Below are positions 44,029-53,442 of a stretch of DNA of 64,000 bases, piece by piece. This DNA is from Bythopirellula goksoeyrii (GTDB taxonomy: Bacteria > Planctomycetota > Planctomycetia > Pirellulales > Lacipirellulaceae), in assembly GCF_008065115.1 (NCBI RefSeq), contig NZ_CP042913.1:195211-259210 (forward strand), in the 5' to 3' direction. Under the pieces are notes generated by a model, which ran no database searches, was not told where the DNA came from, and saw only the letters and a list, made by a program, of their open reading frames with translations. The stretch's first letter is position 1, and each line of letters starts with the position of its first letter. A program made the position numbers and the translations under genes.

Positions 44029-44563
44029 AAATGCCTACCAATTTCCACATAGCCGTCGGCGGAAGCCGATGGCTCTCACTTGGCCCCGAGATCTTTAACA
44101 CTAGGCGCGCACCACGACTCATAACTCTGTTTCGACTGGGAGGAGATTGCCACTTGAGCAAAGCTTGTCAATGAAACATTGTTAGCAAGCTGGGGGAAGA
44201 TTAGCGGCGCCAGCGTACGCCGCCTTTGACAGAAAGGAACCGGTTGGCCCTGCGAGGGATGCCAACCGGTTCCTCAGCTTCTAGTCCTGCTCGTTGTTGC
44301 CCGTAACGGGATAAGTAGCGTCCTACACCGACGCACTGTGACGAGAGGCAACGCCTGGGTCAGAGCTACGCCTTCAAGATGCGGGAGAGAAGACTTTGCC
44401 ACTGCGTGCCTGGCGGACTGGTATAAGAGTAATGCACACCGCGTACCAAATCGTGAAAGACTCACGAAGTCTGCGAAATAAGCACCGATCATAATGGTGC
44501 GATAGCACTGCGAGTTGCAAGTCTTACAAGATCGGGTTCGGGGACGACCCGGCTCACTTTCCT
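44029..44563. other. Intergenic region upstream of mla operon with long hairpin
   Basis: 535 bases without a convincing gene. A minus-strand ORF in 44274-44567 has no family features, biased composition and overlaps the hairpin, so it is not called. The stretch near 44029-44200 should contain the mla promoter. The hairpin at 44235-44274 is listed separately. Confidence 0.45.
44235..44274 (-). terminator. Perfect 14-bp inverted repeat
   Basis: AGGAACCGGTTGGC and its exact complement flank a 12-base loop. Read on the minus strand the hairpin is followed by TTTCTGTC, a weak T-tract, so it may end the transcript of the gene at 44564-45007 and insulate the mla operon. The arms contain a nested palindrome (AACCGGTT). 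Confidence 0.5.
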
Positions 44564-45007
44564 TCATTGCTCTATTTTTTGCTGATTCCTCAGCACACTT
44601 GCTAGCATAGCTTCGAACACGAGATGCACTTGTTCAAACTCACGATCCTCAGCCTGAGATATTACTAGGAAGTTATATTCAGGGGACTCAATTCCTCTGA
44701 TCCAACATGTGCTAGTCAAATCGAGAGAGAAGAAGTTGACTGTGTAGCCTTCAATCAAGTTTCCTTCCAGGATTTCGTTAGTCGGTTCGACATCAAGGTC
44801 CTGGTAGACGCTCCGCAATGCCGCCAATGCTTCGTCGAACAGCGGTTCCAACTCCGTTCCGGGGGGGTGTATGCTCAATTGCCAGAAAGCCGTGTGGGGG
44901 CTCGAAACCACCACTTGGCTAGTTGCAGACAGATCCTCCTGAATCTCGACAGACCAATTCTCAGGATATTCAAATCGAATGCCGAGATTATCAAAGGTAG
45001 CGGGCAT
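44564..45007 (-). CDS. Conserved hypothetical protein, DcrB/DUF1795-like
   Basis: A 147-residue soluble protein without a signal peptide. The N-terminus FDNLGIRFEYPENWSVEI is the typical start of PsbP/DcrB/DUF1795-like domains (F-x-Y-P-x-x-W), followed by alternating beta strands (SQVVVSSPHTAFWQLSIHPP) and a final helix. Such domains are found in immunity proteins and small stress proteins, with no common activity. It stands alone, divergent from the TPR lipoprotein gene. Confidence 0.6.
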   Translation of the reverse strand: MPATFDNLGIRFEYPENWSVEIQEDLSATSQVVVSSPHTAFWQLSIHPPGTELEPLFDEALAALRSVYQDLDVEPTNEILEGNLIEGYTVNFFSLDLTSTCWIRGIESPEYNFLVISQAEDREFEQVHLVFEAMLASVLRNQQKIEQ

Positions 45008-45227
45008 GAAAATAGAGGTTAGTGGCTGATGGTTCGAGGCTAGAGTGAGCAGAAGGGCTTGGTTGTCTGGTTCATCACATCGTTTTCACAATGCACTACT
45101 TTCTCAAGTGCTAGCACCCAATTCTATCACCCTCTATTGCTAAGTACCACTGCCGTTGCCAACCAAAAGCCATGCTTGCTACGATTCCGAACCACTTGTC
45201 CTTTCCAATTCCTCAATTGGGCAAAAG

Positions 45228-46139
45228 GTGCGTTTGACTTCTCGGCAGACATCGCTGGTTTCTCTTTGCTGCGCTCTTGCGTTTGCCGTGGGTGGCTGCG
45301 CGCTGGGCAAGAAGAATCTCGTTCCCGAATCCGTTGCCACCTGCCGAGAACTTTCGCGCGAAGGGGTGAGCGCCATGGAAACCGGACAGTGGAGTCGCGC
45401 GCAAACCCTTCTCTCTGATGCAGTCGAAGCCAGCCCCAGCGACGCCGAAGCACGACGTAATCTTGCCGAGGCTTTGTGGCAACAAGGCTCATATCGCGAT
45501 GCCGTCGTTCACATGGAAACTGCCGTCCAAATCGACCCACGTCACGTACCTACGATCGTCCGTTCTGGAGAGATGCTCCTCGCGGTCGGTGCAACGGATA
45601 AAGCCATGCAACGTGCCGAAGAAGCGATCAAGCTCGATGCCACTCTTTCGGGCAGTTGGGCACTGCGGGGTCGCGTCTATCGCCAACGCGGCGAACTCGA
45701 ACGTGGCCTAGCCGATATGCAACAATCGCTGCGATTCTCACCACATGATACTGGCGCGCTGCTGGAAGTGGCTCAGATCCAGCACGAGCTCGGCAATCCG
45801 CAGCGCAGCTTGTCGACGTTACACTATCTGCTCGACATCTATCCCCCTGGCGAGGAACCACAGCAAGTATTGTGGCTCGAAGGTTTGGCCTACGACTCCC
45901 TGGGGAGACATCAAGAGGCCGTCGAAAGTCTCTACGCTGCCAGTCTGTGTGGGGAACCTCCCGCCGAACTACTATTCCAACTTGCTCAAGCAGAACAAGC
46001 TGTTGGCCAGCGTGATGCAGCGGCAAATACGTTGCAACGAGCAATTGCGATCGATGCTGGACATCAGCCGAGCCGCATAATGCTCACCCAACTGCAAGAA
46101 CTTGAGAGTGTCGCCGGCCAACCCATTCTCCGTCGCTAG
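45228..46139 (+). CDS. TPR-repeat lipoprotein
   Basis: A predicted lipoprotein of about 303 residues. Start GTG at 45228 gives a standard leader (VRLTSRQTSLVSLCCALAFA) with lipobox ending VGGC; the frame is open to a TTG at 45156. The rest is built of about seven tetratricopeptide repeats (for example AEARRNLAEALWQQGSYRDA, then AVQIDPRHVPTIVRSGEML), folding as a right-handed superhelix for protein-protein contacts in the envelope. No partner is evident next to it. Confidence 0.82.
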   Translation: MRLTSRQTSLVSLCCALAFAVGGCALGKKNLVPESVATCRELSREGVSAMETGQWSRAQTLLSDAVEASPSDAEARRNLAEALWQQGSYRDAVVHMETAVQIDPRHVPTIVRSGEMLLAVGATDKAMQRAEEAIKLDATLSGSWALRGRVYRQRGELERGLADMQQSLRFSPHDTGALLEVAQIQHELGNPQRSLSTLHYLLDIYPPGEEPQQVLWLEGLAYDSLGRHQEAVESLYAASLCGEPPAELLFQLAQAEQAVGQRDAAANTLQRAIAIDAGHQPSRIMLTQLQELESVAGQPILRR

Positions 46140-46279
46140 TCAAATATAATCGTTGCAACCGACACGACTCGAACTCGGCCCAGAATCCCCTCGGAAGGTT
46201 GGCGCCTCCTTGGATAGCGTAAGGTATGTTTCAGTGGCTTCGCCTCCTACCTACAAACTAACCTGCCAGGAACGTGCCC

Positions 46280-46519
46280 ATGTCCGCAATTGCCGAAATC
46301 GCCAATCCAACCGAGTTTATTGACCGCCGCGCTTCTTATGAGAACGGGTCTGCTCCCGATCGGGAACGGCGCCAGTTTGCCAACAGTCATTCAGAGCTTT
46401 CGCCACCGGCTGCCGAATTAGCCCGTTCCATTGATCAATACAAATTGGTCCATCGTCGCCGTTTTATTGATTTCGAAGAGATGCTAGGCATCATCAAATC
46501 ACTTGGCTACAGCAAATAG
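46280..46519 (+). CDS. Small conserved-looking hypothetical protein
   Basis: A 79-residue protein. AGGA lies 8 bases before the ATG at 46280, and a good terminator follows the stop, so this is a real monocistronic gene. The first half is polar and rich in Arg/Glu (FIDRRASYENG), and the second half forms predicted helices (PAAELARSIDQYKLVHRRRF then IDFEEMLGIIKSLGYSK). No known motif or membrane segment. Function unknown. Confidence 0.7.
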   Translation: MSAIAEIANPTEFIDRRASYENGSAPDRERRQFANSHSELSPPAAELARSIDQYKLVHRRRFIDFEEMLGIIKSLGYSK

Positions 46520-46552
46520 CCTTGTCGAAACACTACAGACGACTCGACTGAT

Positions 46553-46583
46553 AACCCTCGCCGGGAGGTGAGGGTTTTTCTTT
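46553..46583 (+). terminator. Rho-independent terminator
   Basis: AACCCTC / GAGGGTT stem (7 bp, loop about 10 bases, GC-rich) followed by TTTCTTT, 33 bases after the small gene's stop and just before the convergent CNNM-like gene. Confidence 0.75.
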
Positions 46584-46604
46584 GATTTCGAAGACCGAGT
46601 CTTT

Positions 46605-47570
46605 CTAAGTCGCCCGCAGGAATGCCATTCGCAATTCGCGCCCCGTGACGAAACCTACTGTCTTGCCGTCTTTGCTCGTCACGTGTCCCAAAGCATCATC
46701 TGCCTGGCCTAGTTTGCGTAACGCGGCCAGACATGACATGTTCTCTCTCAATTCCACCATTGGCAACGGCTCAGGCAGAGTCGGAGAATCGCTCAGATAG
46801 AGATCCATCATTCGCAGATAACCTACCAATTGACGCTTGTTCTGCGGATCCTCCACGGGCAATAACGCCCGATGGTGGTGCTGGGCGATCCGCAGCACAT
46901 CGCTCTTGCTCATTGTGGTGGTCACTCGCACCACGCGACCCTGGTGCAACACAATCGTCTTAAGCGGCAGCCCCGCAACCGCCAACATCGCTTGGGCCAG
47001 CGTTTGTTGAGCGGGCCTCAAGATACCAGCTTCATGTCCCTCGGTGATCAACTCCGCCAGCTCACGCCGGGCCAGCCGTAGTCGCAACTCTTGTGGAGAA
47101 CGACGGGTCACGAATTGCACGGTGCGACTAAATGCCCACAACAAAGCTGTCACCGGAAAAAAAAGAACCGTACAACCCAACAACGGGGCAGTGCACCGTT
47201 TCAACAGCCTATTGGGCGCATCATAGAAGATGTTTTTCGGTAAAAGTTCCCCTAACAAGAAAACCACAGGAGCAAGAACAATGGGCCCTAGAACATCAAC
47301 AAGCGTACCCCCTTTGGGAAAAAGTCGTTGGGAGCCAATCACGACGCTTAGCGAAACCAGATAGTTGGCCAAATTGTTTCCTACCAACGTCGTACCTACA
47401 AACACCGTCGGCTGGTTGCCAAGCCACAGCAGAGCCTTTGAGTTCCAGTTCCCAGCTAGTGCTTCAATCGCCAATCTTACGCGTGTAATGCGATAAAAGC
47501 CGGTCTCACATCCGCTAAAAAAGGCACTCAACGACACCCCCAAGAAAAACAAGAAAACAGCAACTATCAT
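46605..47570 (-). CDS. CNNM/DUF21 transmembrane domain protein
   Basis: A 321-residue protein from the ATG at 47570, which overlaps the stop of the upstream paralog (ATGA); the longer frame adds a region unlike the family. The DUF21 membrane domain starts FLFFLGVSLSAFFSGCETGF with the FFSGxE motif and continues through NNLANYLVSL and LLGELLPKNIFYD. A divergent CBS-pair region follows (LKTIVLHQGRVVRVTTTMSK). The CorC-like C-terminal domain is missing. The family acts in Mg2+/Co2+ or Na+-coupled ion handling. It is translated together with the full-length paralog upstream. Confidence 0.85.
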   Translation of the reverse strand: MIVAVFLFFLGVSLSAFFSGCETGFYRITRVRLAIEALAGNWNSKALLWLGNQPTVFVGTTLVGNNLANYLVSLSVVIGSQRLFPKGGTLVDVLGPIVLAPVVFLLGELLPKNIFYDAPNRLLKRCTAPLLGCTVLFFPVTALLWAFSRTVQFVTRRSPQELRLRLARRELAELITEGHEAGILRPAQQTLAQAMLAVAGLPLKTIVLHQGRVVRVTTTMSKSDVLRIAQHHHRALLPVEDPQNKRQLVGYLRMMDLYLSDSPTLPEPLPMVELRENMSCLAALRKLGQADDALGHVTSKDGKTVGFVTGRELRMAFLRAT

Positions 47571-48826
47571 TGTCCCTCCTCCGAGTGTTGGAAAAGTTCC
47601 AATTCTAAAAGCATCTTCGGTTGACTTTCCAGCACGCGAAACCGAAATGGAGGCCAAGCTACCTCGTCTCCAACATCGGGCAATCGCTGGAGCACTTCCT
47701 GCAAGACACCCGCCACGGTTGTGCTCTTGCATTTGGGGAGAGTCACTTCAAAGAACCGACTTAGCCGTCGCATGCTTGTCATGCCTGTAACTTGCCACAA
47801 ATTCTCACCCATAGGATGTATCGACGCGGTGGCCAGCATCCGTGCACTGCGACTCGAATCGTCTTCAAAAACCGTATGCAGCAAATCTTCGAGTGTAACG
47901 ATACCAATCGTCTCACCGAATTCATTAACGACTGCTGCTACCTCCCGGTCTTCCGCGTTCAAGGTGTCGAATACGGAGGCAACTGTGGCGCACCAAGGCA
48001 CGTAAACCACTGGCTTGGCGAAATGCTCTAGATTGTTTCGCGGAATCGTCGAAAGCAGTTTCAAGGCAATCGCACCAGCAATCTCTTCACTCTCTGGCTC
48101 TGTAACGAGCAAGTATCCACTCCGAGGAAACTCCCCCCCCAAATCAGTCAATTGAACCGGCGGCGCAAATTTCTGGTACAGAGTACGTGGACGCATCAAC
48201 TCTTCTGCCGTCAGATCTGACAGTAGCACAATATTCTGCAAAGCCGAGCGCTCCTGAGCAGCAAGTTCCTCATCGGGCGTCGAGATAGAGATCGCTTGCT
48301 CCAAGTCGGCCAACTCCAAGTATTGTTCTTTCTGGAAATGTGGAAACAACAGACGTCGTAACGCATGGTTGACTGCCGAAAACATCGGAGAAAGCGGACG
48401 GAAAACTCGCACGGCCACCGTCAACGGAAAACTCACGATACTCGACACGAATCGTGGCGCAAGAACCCCAATCGTCTTCGGCAACATCTCGCCAAAAATA
48501 ATCAGGCCAAGCAGTGCAACGAAAGCCACCAATCCCGCCTCGGCATGATGACGTTCGCTTTGGAGTCGAATACTAACCACCGACGCGATAGCGAAATACC
48601 CGATGTTCAAGATTAGATTCCAGAACAGAATCGCCATCAACAACTGTTCTGGATGTGCTAGTAGTCTCACAGCAACCCGCTGAAGGTGAGTCCCTCGCTT
48701 GAGTTGCCGACGATCCTCAGGTTGAAGGGAGAAGAGCGCTGCCTCACTACAAGAAAAGAATCCCGATGCGACAATGATCAACGCCATCGCGGCAAAAGCA
48801 GGACCAAAATTCTGGAGCAGAGTCAC
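47567..48826 (-). CDS. CNNM/CorC-HlyC family protein (DUF21-CBS-CorC)
   Basis: A 419-residue protein. DUF21 membrane part (ASGFFSCSEAALFSLQPEDR, then GLIIFGEMLPKTIGVLAP), CBS pair (ELMRPRTLYQKFAPPVQLTD ... VAAVVNEFGETIGIVTLEDL) and a C-terminal CorC_HlyC domain (ENLWQVTGMTSMRRLSRFFE). This is the standard YtfL/YhdP-like layout of bacterial CNNM transporters. The stop overlaps the start of the next CNNM-like gene, so a heteromeric pair is likely. Confidence 0.9.
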   Translation of the reverse strand: MTLLQNFGPAFAAMALIIVASGFFSCSEAALFSLQPEDRRQLKRGTHLQRVAVRLLAHPEQLLMAILFWNLILNIGYFAIASVVSIRLQSERHHAEAGLVAFVALLGLIIFGEMLPKTIGVLAPRFVSSIVSFPLTVAVRVFRPLSPMFSAVNHALRRLLFPHFQKEQYLELADLEQAISISTPDEELAAQERSALQNIVLLSDLTAEELMRPRTLYQKFAPPVQLTDLGGEFPRSGYLLVTEPESEEIAGAIALKLLSTIPRNNLEHFAKPVVYVPWCATVASVFDTLNAEDREVAAVVNEFGETIGIVTLEDLLHTVFEDDSSRSARMLATASIHPMGENLWQVTGMTSMRRLSRFFEVTLPKCKSTTVAGVLQEVLQRLPDVGDEVAWPPFRFRVLESQPKMLLELELFQHSEEGQ

Positions 48827-48938
48827 TGAAAGTTCTCACGCAAAGCAAATGGATCTAGCAATCAATCTGAGGGTCAAGCGACCAAGTTAGAACTATGTAT
48901 CTCTTGAGTCTTGACTCTCAGCTCTCGACTTCCACCTC

Positions 48939-50714
48939 TTAATCCTGTCCAGTCGTCCGCCCCGTAGCAACATCGAATTCATATACAGCTGGCACCAGCA
49001 TTGCAGCGGTGATAAACACATAGGTAACGACCGTGATCAAGAAAGCAGCTCCGAAGCTCTGCTGAAAATAGTTGGTTATTACAATGTAGGTAGCAAAGGG
49101 AGTAACTCCTGAGGCCAAGGCAATCGCCCGCGAGGGATTGCGAATCCCCAACGCATAGAACATACCCGCCCCCCCGCAAACCATGAATGCAATGAACGCC
49201 TGAAGCTGATAGGTAAACGAATTCTGAAAAGCCATCATCATCCGCATACATACTCCAATCCCCAAAAGCAAAAACAACACAGTGCTCAAGCTAACTCCTA
49301 CGGCTGTCTGTGAAACAGCGTAGGTCATTCCGCAATGCACCCCGAGCATCGCTACGAAACAGTTCATTACCAAGAAAGCCAGTGTCAGAAAAACTATATT
49401 CTCCGTACTCAATTCACCGGTAAACCAAAGTATCCCACTCAGTGCCAGCGGTAGGAGAATCATCTCCTTGGAGTTATAGAAGGTGCCTAGAAGCTTCCCG
49501 TAAATGATTTCCTTAGGGCTCAAGTCGGTCACCAGCAACAGGTCCAGAGCGCGCAGATCGCGTTCATTCGTGAGGGACGTCACCGCCAAGGCATTCACCA
49601 GCACCAACCCCAGCACCATCAAAGGTAATAGCGGCTTTGCCATCACGGGCAGGCTGGCCGCATAGCGTGAACCGGAGCTTGTTTCGGGATCAAGCATCGC
49701 CACCAACGCCACCGCGCAAATAGCAAAAATCACAAGATACGCCGCCTTTACCACCACGATTTTCTTCCCATAGGCCCACGTACACACCTCTCGCCACAGA
49801 ATCGGGTTGTCCCACACTTGCTTAGAGGTCTTTTCCTTGGGATTCGCGGCAGCCTGAGAGGCGAGCTTCTCGGCTTGCTCGTCGGTGAGTCGAGGCTGCA
49901 GTTCTTGTGATGGATTCCAAACTCGCATCCTCAAGATAGCCCACAAGTTCAACAACACCGCTGCCGCAATTGAGAGCAGCATGAACAAGTTCACCGCCCC
50001 ACCACACCACTCAAAGAGCGGATTTGTGTCCCTCAAAGGTTGGATCGCAGCCAGAATTGCTCGCAAGGGGGAGAGAGCAATTGCCCAAGTCTCGGCAGGT
50101 GCCCCCAGCCATTCGCTTTCCAAACGGCCACTAGCCAGCACTTCACCCCCAACTACCCACAGCACCAATCCCAGTGCTGTCATCGCCAATGACTGGAATG
50201 TCTTTTCTCGCCACAGCGCGAGTGTCGAACCCAAACTCCCTGCTACGGCAGCCGCCGCAAGAGTGACGCCCACCACTCGAAAGACTTGCCCGTAGGATAC
50301 ACCGCCCAACAGGGTCAGCAGCATGAGCAACGGAACCGCCGCAATGATCAATACAAACACACTCAAGGAACTGGCGAGCAACTTCCCCAAAACCAACTCG
50401 GCATTGGTCATGCGGGTCATCAGCAACAAATCGAGCGTACGGCGATCTTTTTCTTGCGCCACCGCAGCAGTCGTCAGCAGCGCCGCGAATGCCACCGCCA
50501 TCGCCATTTGCAGTGGAGCGAGCAAGCCAAACACAGCCGAGCCAAACCGTGCCAAGTCACTTAGGCTCCGCACACTTTGCGACCCAAGCAGGATGAGCCA
50601 TGCCGTGAGCACTAGGCCAAACAACGCTGCCACATAAACGGCCCGTTGTAGGTAAAGTCGCAAATTGCGAACACTCGTGGTGACTTCTCGTGAAAAAACC
50701 GGACCGATGAGCAA
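48939..50714 (-). CDS. ABC-2 type transporter permease, internally duplicated
   Basis: A 591-residue membrane protein starting at a TTG with AAAGGAA about 8 bases upstream. Two similar halves are visible: EKDRRTLDLLLMTRMTNAEL then VLGKLLAS in the first, and NERDLRALDLLLVTDLSPKE then IIYGKLLGTF in the second, each with about six hydrophobic helices. This EKExGTLExLLxTP-like block is the hallmark of ABC-2/ABC-3-type permeases such as NatB and GldF. The halves are joined by a charged linker (near 270-300). No ATPase gene is adjacent, so the partner must be encoded elsewhere. The substrate is unknown. Confidence 0.82.
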   Translation of the reverse strand: MLIGPVFSREVTTSVRNLRLYLQRAVYVAALFGLVLTAWLILLGSQSVRSLSDLARFGSAVFGLLAPLQMAMAVAFAALLTTAAVAQEKDRRTLDLLLMTRMTNAELVLGKLLASSLSVFVLIIAAVPLLMLLTLLGGVSYGQVFRVVGVTLAAAAVAGSLGSTLALWREKTFQSLAMTALGLVLWVVGGEVLASGRLESEWLGAPAETWAIALSPLRAILAAIQPLRDTNPLFEWCGGAVNLFMLLSIAAAVLLNLWAILRMRVWNPSQELQPRLTDEQAEKLASQAAANPKEKTSKQVWDNPILWREVCTWAYGKKIVVVKAAYLVIFAICAVALVAMLDPETSSGSRYAASLPVMAKPLLPLMVLGLVLVNALAVTSLTNERDLRALDLLLVTDLSPKEIIYGKLLGTFYNSKEMILLPLALSGILWFTGELSTENIVFLTLAFLVMNCFVAMLGVHCGMTYAVSQTAVGVSLSTVLFLLLGIGVCMRMMMAFQNSFTYQLQAFIAFMVCGGAGMFYALGIRNPSRAIALASGVTPFATYIVITNYFQQSFGAAFLITVVTYVFITAAMLVPAVYEFDVATGRTTGQD

Positions 50715-51071
50715 GCAAATATTCCTTTGTTGGAAGCGAAAACTAAGCTACCTCCGATAACCGTGACACGACGAGTCGCCGGTATTCCCCCCACTATAAG
50801 CCCCACAACAGGCAGAGTCGAGTCTGGGGCCCCCAACGATTTTACCAGTCGTTGGCTGTAGCCTGCGGTTTCTTGCCCCTTCAATGGTCATTTTTCCCAA
50901 ACAGCGACTGGCTACTCAGCACGAAATGTCTAAAATGAATTCGGCAGCAGCGCGGGCAGATAGTGATCTCCCGTTGGTTTACGCTTCCGTTCCTAATTTC
51001 GTCCTATTGCCAGGCTCTATTTCCTTAAACGCCGTAGCATAAGCGACCCACATTAAGGCAAAATAAAAATC
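50715..51071. other. Divergent intergenic region
   Basis: 357 bases between the ABC-2 permease gene and the TPR gene. No gene-like ORF, repeat or RNA was recognised. It is likely to carry both promoters. Confidence 0.35.
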
Positions 51072-52502
51072 ATGAATTTCAGCAAGTCTCTTCGTCCTCT
51101 AGTACTCGCCAACACCATCCACTACGTGGTAATCGCCACAATCTCATTTACTGCGTCGTTTGCCCAGGCACAAGACCCTACGAGTCCCACTGCAGAGCCT
51201 ACATCGGCCCTGGGTGCTGCCGAAGATGCCAGCATGCAACCAACCGTCGAGGCTTTAATCGGCTCGGCTGTCTCGCTTTCAAACCAGAAATATCCCGAAA
51301 TCGAGAAAGCAATTCAGCGATTCAAGAACGGTGACGTCGAAGGGGCGCTTGAATTCCTCAAACAAGCTAAGGAAAAATACCCCAAGCTACCACCGACCTA
51401 TATTACTCTCGCCAAATTGCATGTCATGGCAAAGAACAACCAGGGTGCCTACAATCTGCTCGAACTCCAGGTCGCCGAAGATCCCACCGATCCCGAGGCC
51501 TATTTATTGCTGGCTGATCAATCCTTTGCTGGCAATCGCACCGCGGAAGCCGAGGCCTTGTTTGAAAAAGCAGAACCGCTTGTTGAGAAGTTCGAAGGGA
51601 GTGCCAAGAGAAAACGCGATATGGAAATCCGCGTTCTAGCCGGTAAGGCGGCGGTGCAAGAACGCCGTGGAAAGTGGGAAGCTGCCCTGGAGTTACTCAA
51701 TCAATGGGTAGAGACCGATCCTGACAATGCTATGTCCCATGCTCGACTTGGTGTTACCCTCTTCCGCTTGGATAAGTCCAAGGAAGCCTACGACGAATTC
51801 ACCAAAGCACGAAAACTAAACCCCGAACTCCCTCACCCCTACGCTTCCCTTGGACAGCTTTTCACCCAAACCGGAGATATGGATAACGCTCGCAAGGCAT
51901 TCGAACGGGCTTACAAAGAAGACAGTCAGGATCCCACAACTGTCCGTACTTATGCCGAATGGTTGTTGCAACAAGGCGAACTAGAAAAGGCCCAGGAAGT
52001 CTCCACAGCACTATTGAAACTAACTCCCTCGGCACCTGTGGCGGTCCTCTTGGATGGTGTCGTCGCCCTGATGCTCAATCAAGACGACCGAGCCGAACAG
52101 GCTTTCAACAAAGTGTTGAGTCTTGATCCAGGCAACGCCCGCGCCAATGACCTTATGGCGTTGCTATTGATCGAAAGCGCCGACGCGGCCGATCAAGAAC
52201 GAGCCCTTCGGTTTGCGGAGCAGAACGCCAAGCTGTTTCCTCAGAATTCCCAGGCCAACATCACCAAGGCCTACGTGCTCTACAAGCTGGGCCGCATGAA
52301 CGAAGCCCAAGAGCCGCTCCAGATTGGCGCCCGCGGCCAACTTCAAACCGACTCCGCCTACTTGATCGCCCGCATCATGGCTGACCAAGGCCAAAAAGAC
52401 AAAGCCCGCCAGGCGCTCGAGCAAGTTCTTCAACAGAAACAGGGGCTCTTCGTATTCCGCGAACAAGCCGAGGAGCTACTCAACGAACTAAAATCCGAAT
52501 AG
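51072..52502 (+). CDS. Exported TPR-repeat protein
   Basis: A 476-residue secreted protein (signal peptide ending near FAQAQDP at residue 32). After an acidic linker, about ten tetratricopeptide repeats fill residues 70-470 (KNGDVEGALEFLKQAKEKYP, SHARLGVTLFRLDKSKEAYD, PYASLGQLFTQTGDMDNARK and others). It should act as a periplasmic scaffold. The C-terminus ends in a helix QAEELLNELKSE. It is the only gene of its transcription unit and converges with the small membrane protein gene. Confidence 0.85.
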   Translation: MNFSKSLRPLVLANTIHYVVIATISFTASFAQAQDPTSPTAEPTSALGAAEDASMQPTVEALIGSAVSLSNQKYPEIEKAIQRFKNGDVEGALEFLKQAKEKYPKLPPTYITLAKLHVMAKNNQGAYNLLELQVAEDPTDPEAYLLLADQSFAGNRTAEAEALFEKAEPLVEKFEGSAKRKRDMEIRVLAGKAAVQERRGKWEAALELLNQWVETDPDNAMSHARLGVTLFRLDKSKEAYDEFTKARKLNPELPHPYASLGQLFTQTGDMDNARKAFERAYKEDSQDPTTVRTYAEWLLQQGELEKAQEVSTALLKLTPSAPVAVLLDGVVALMLNQDDRAEQAFNKVLSLDPGNARANDLMALLLIESADAADQERALRFAEQNAKLFPQNSQANITKAYVLYKLGRMNEAQEPLQIGARGQLQTDSAYLIARIMADQGQKDKARQALEQVLQQKQGLFVFREQAEELLNELKSE

Positions 52503-52560
52503 CTGCCGCTTGCGGCTTGGCGCTTTCCACGTTTGGCAGCAACACGAATTGGAGCATACC

Positions 52561-52950
52561 TCACATCGCTTCCACGTCTCCTACCTTGAAAAAGGCAACA
52601 AGAAACAGAACGCCTAGAATGAGGTCAATTCCAGCGAACAATCCGAAAACCCCCGGAACGCGCGACAACATTAGCAGCGTAAATGTCGAGGCTGCAAAGA
52701 AAAACTTTTCAGCCACCCCCGCCAGCATCATCGGCCGCAGCCGCCGCGGATCGCTGGCGATGATCAAGAACCCAATCTGCCAAGCCAACGCTACTCCCAC
52801 GAACCCGTAGAAATTCTCCGGATGGGTCATCGGTGGCGGATAGTCACGTCCGATGCGCGATTCAAGAAAGTACTGGGGTACGAGTAGAATTAGCCCATAG
52901 ACCCCGGCCCAAAAGAACACTCGTTTTGCAAAAGCTTCACCAGGAGCCAT
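52561..52950 (-). CDS. Small integral membrane protein, four helices
   Basis: A 129-residue protein with four hydrophobic segments (VFFWAGVYGLILLVPQYFL, YGFVGVALAWQIGFLIIAS, FFFAASTFTLLMLSRVPGVF, DLILGVLFLVAFFKV). The segment lengths and the short loops suggest a compact bundle, somewhat like DoxX or DUF4345 proteins. No catalytic motif is seen. Convergent with the TPR gene. Confidence 0.6.
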   Translation of the reverse strand: MAPGEAFAKRVFFWAGVYGLILLVPQYFLESRIGRDYPPPMTHPENFYGFVGVALAWQIGFLIIASDPRRLRPMMLAGVAEKFFFAASTFTLLMLSRVPGVFGLFAGIDLILGVLFLVAFFKVGDVEAM

Positions 52951-53442
52951 CTAATTTCTATCCTACTCTCAAGCGGGCCATGCAATAGCAGACTCTTAAA
53001 TGACCCGTGAAGTTGATCCCAAAAACTAGCCAGCTTGATAAGGTGTTGATGCCTCGGTTGACCTTGTCCCTAAGTTTTATCCACTTGGAACGCCAGGAAA
53101 CAAGAGGTTTTTGGCTCGCAAACGCAAATTTTCCTCAGAAGAGTTTTTCTTGTCGTTAAAGTTTGCCAGACCAGATTTTTTTCTGCAACGGTATTGACCG
53201 GTGCTCCTCTTTGTATTTCGTATTAATCTGACTGTATGGTCGATAGTAACGGTAAGCAATTTTTCTGCTGAACGAATTGTAAGACGTGTAGCTCTTCGAG
53301 GGGTTTGAGCGGATTATGTTGGGAAGGAACAATTCGGGCAATTGACAGATCTGCTCAAACAAGAGCTCTCTCGTGACAATATGTGCCGAATAAGTAATTT
53401 CAAAAATACATACTAGACTTCCGATCCATTAGGCGAAAAACC
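52951..53442. other. Intergenic region upstream of the outer-membrane barrel gene
   Basis: 492 bases, AT-richer than the flanking genes, with only short unconvincing minus-strand ORFs. It probably carries the promoter of the barrel gene and a long 5' leader. No strong hairpin or repeat was seen. Confidence 0.35.

Noticed and set aside
44274-44567. 97-residue minus-strand ORF beyond the DcrB-like gene
   Set aside because: Arg/Cys-rich with no motif, and its end overlaps the hairpin. Treated as non-coding.
53077-53362. Two small minus-strand ORFs before the barrel gene
   Set aside because: Low-complexity basic frames in AT-rich non-coding DNA with no motif.
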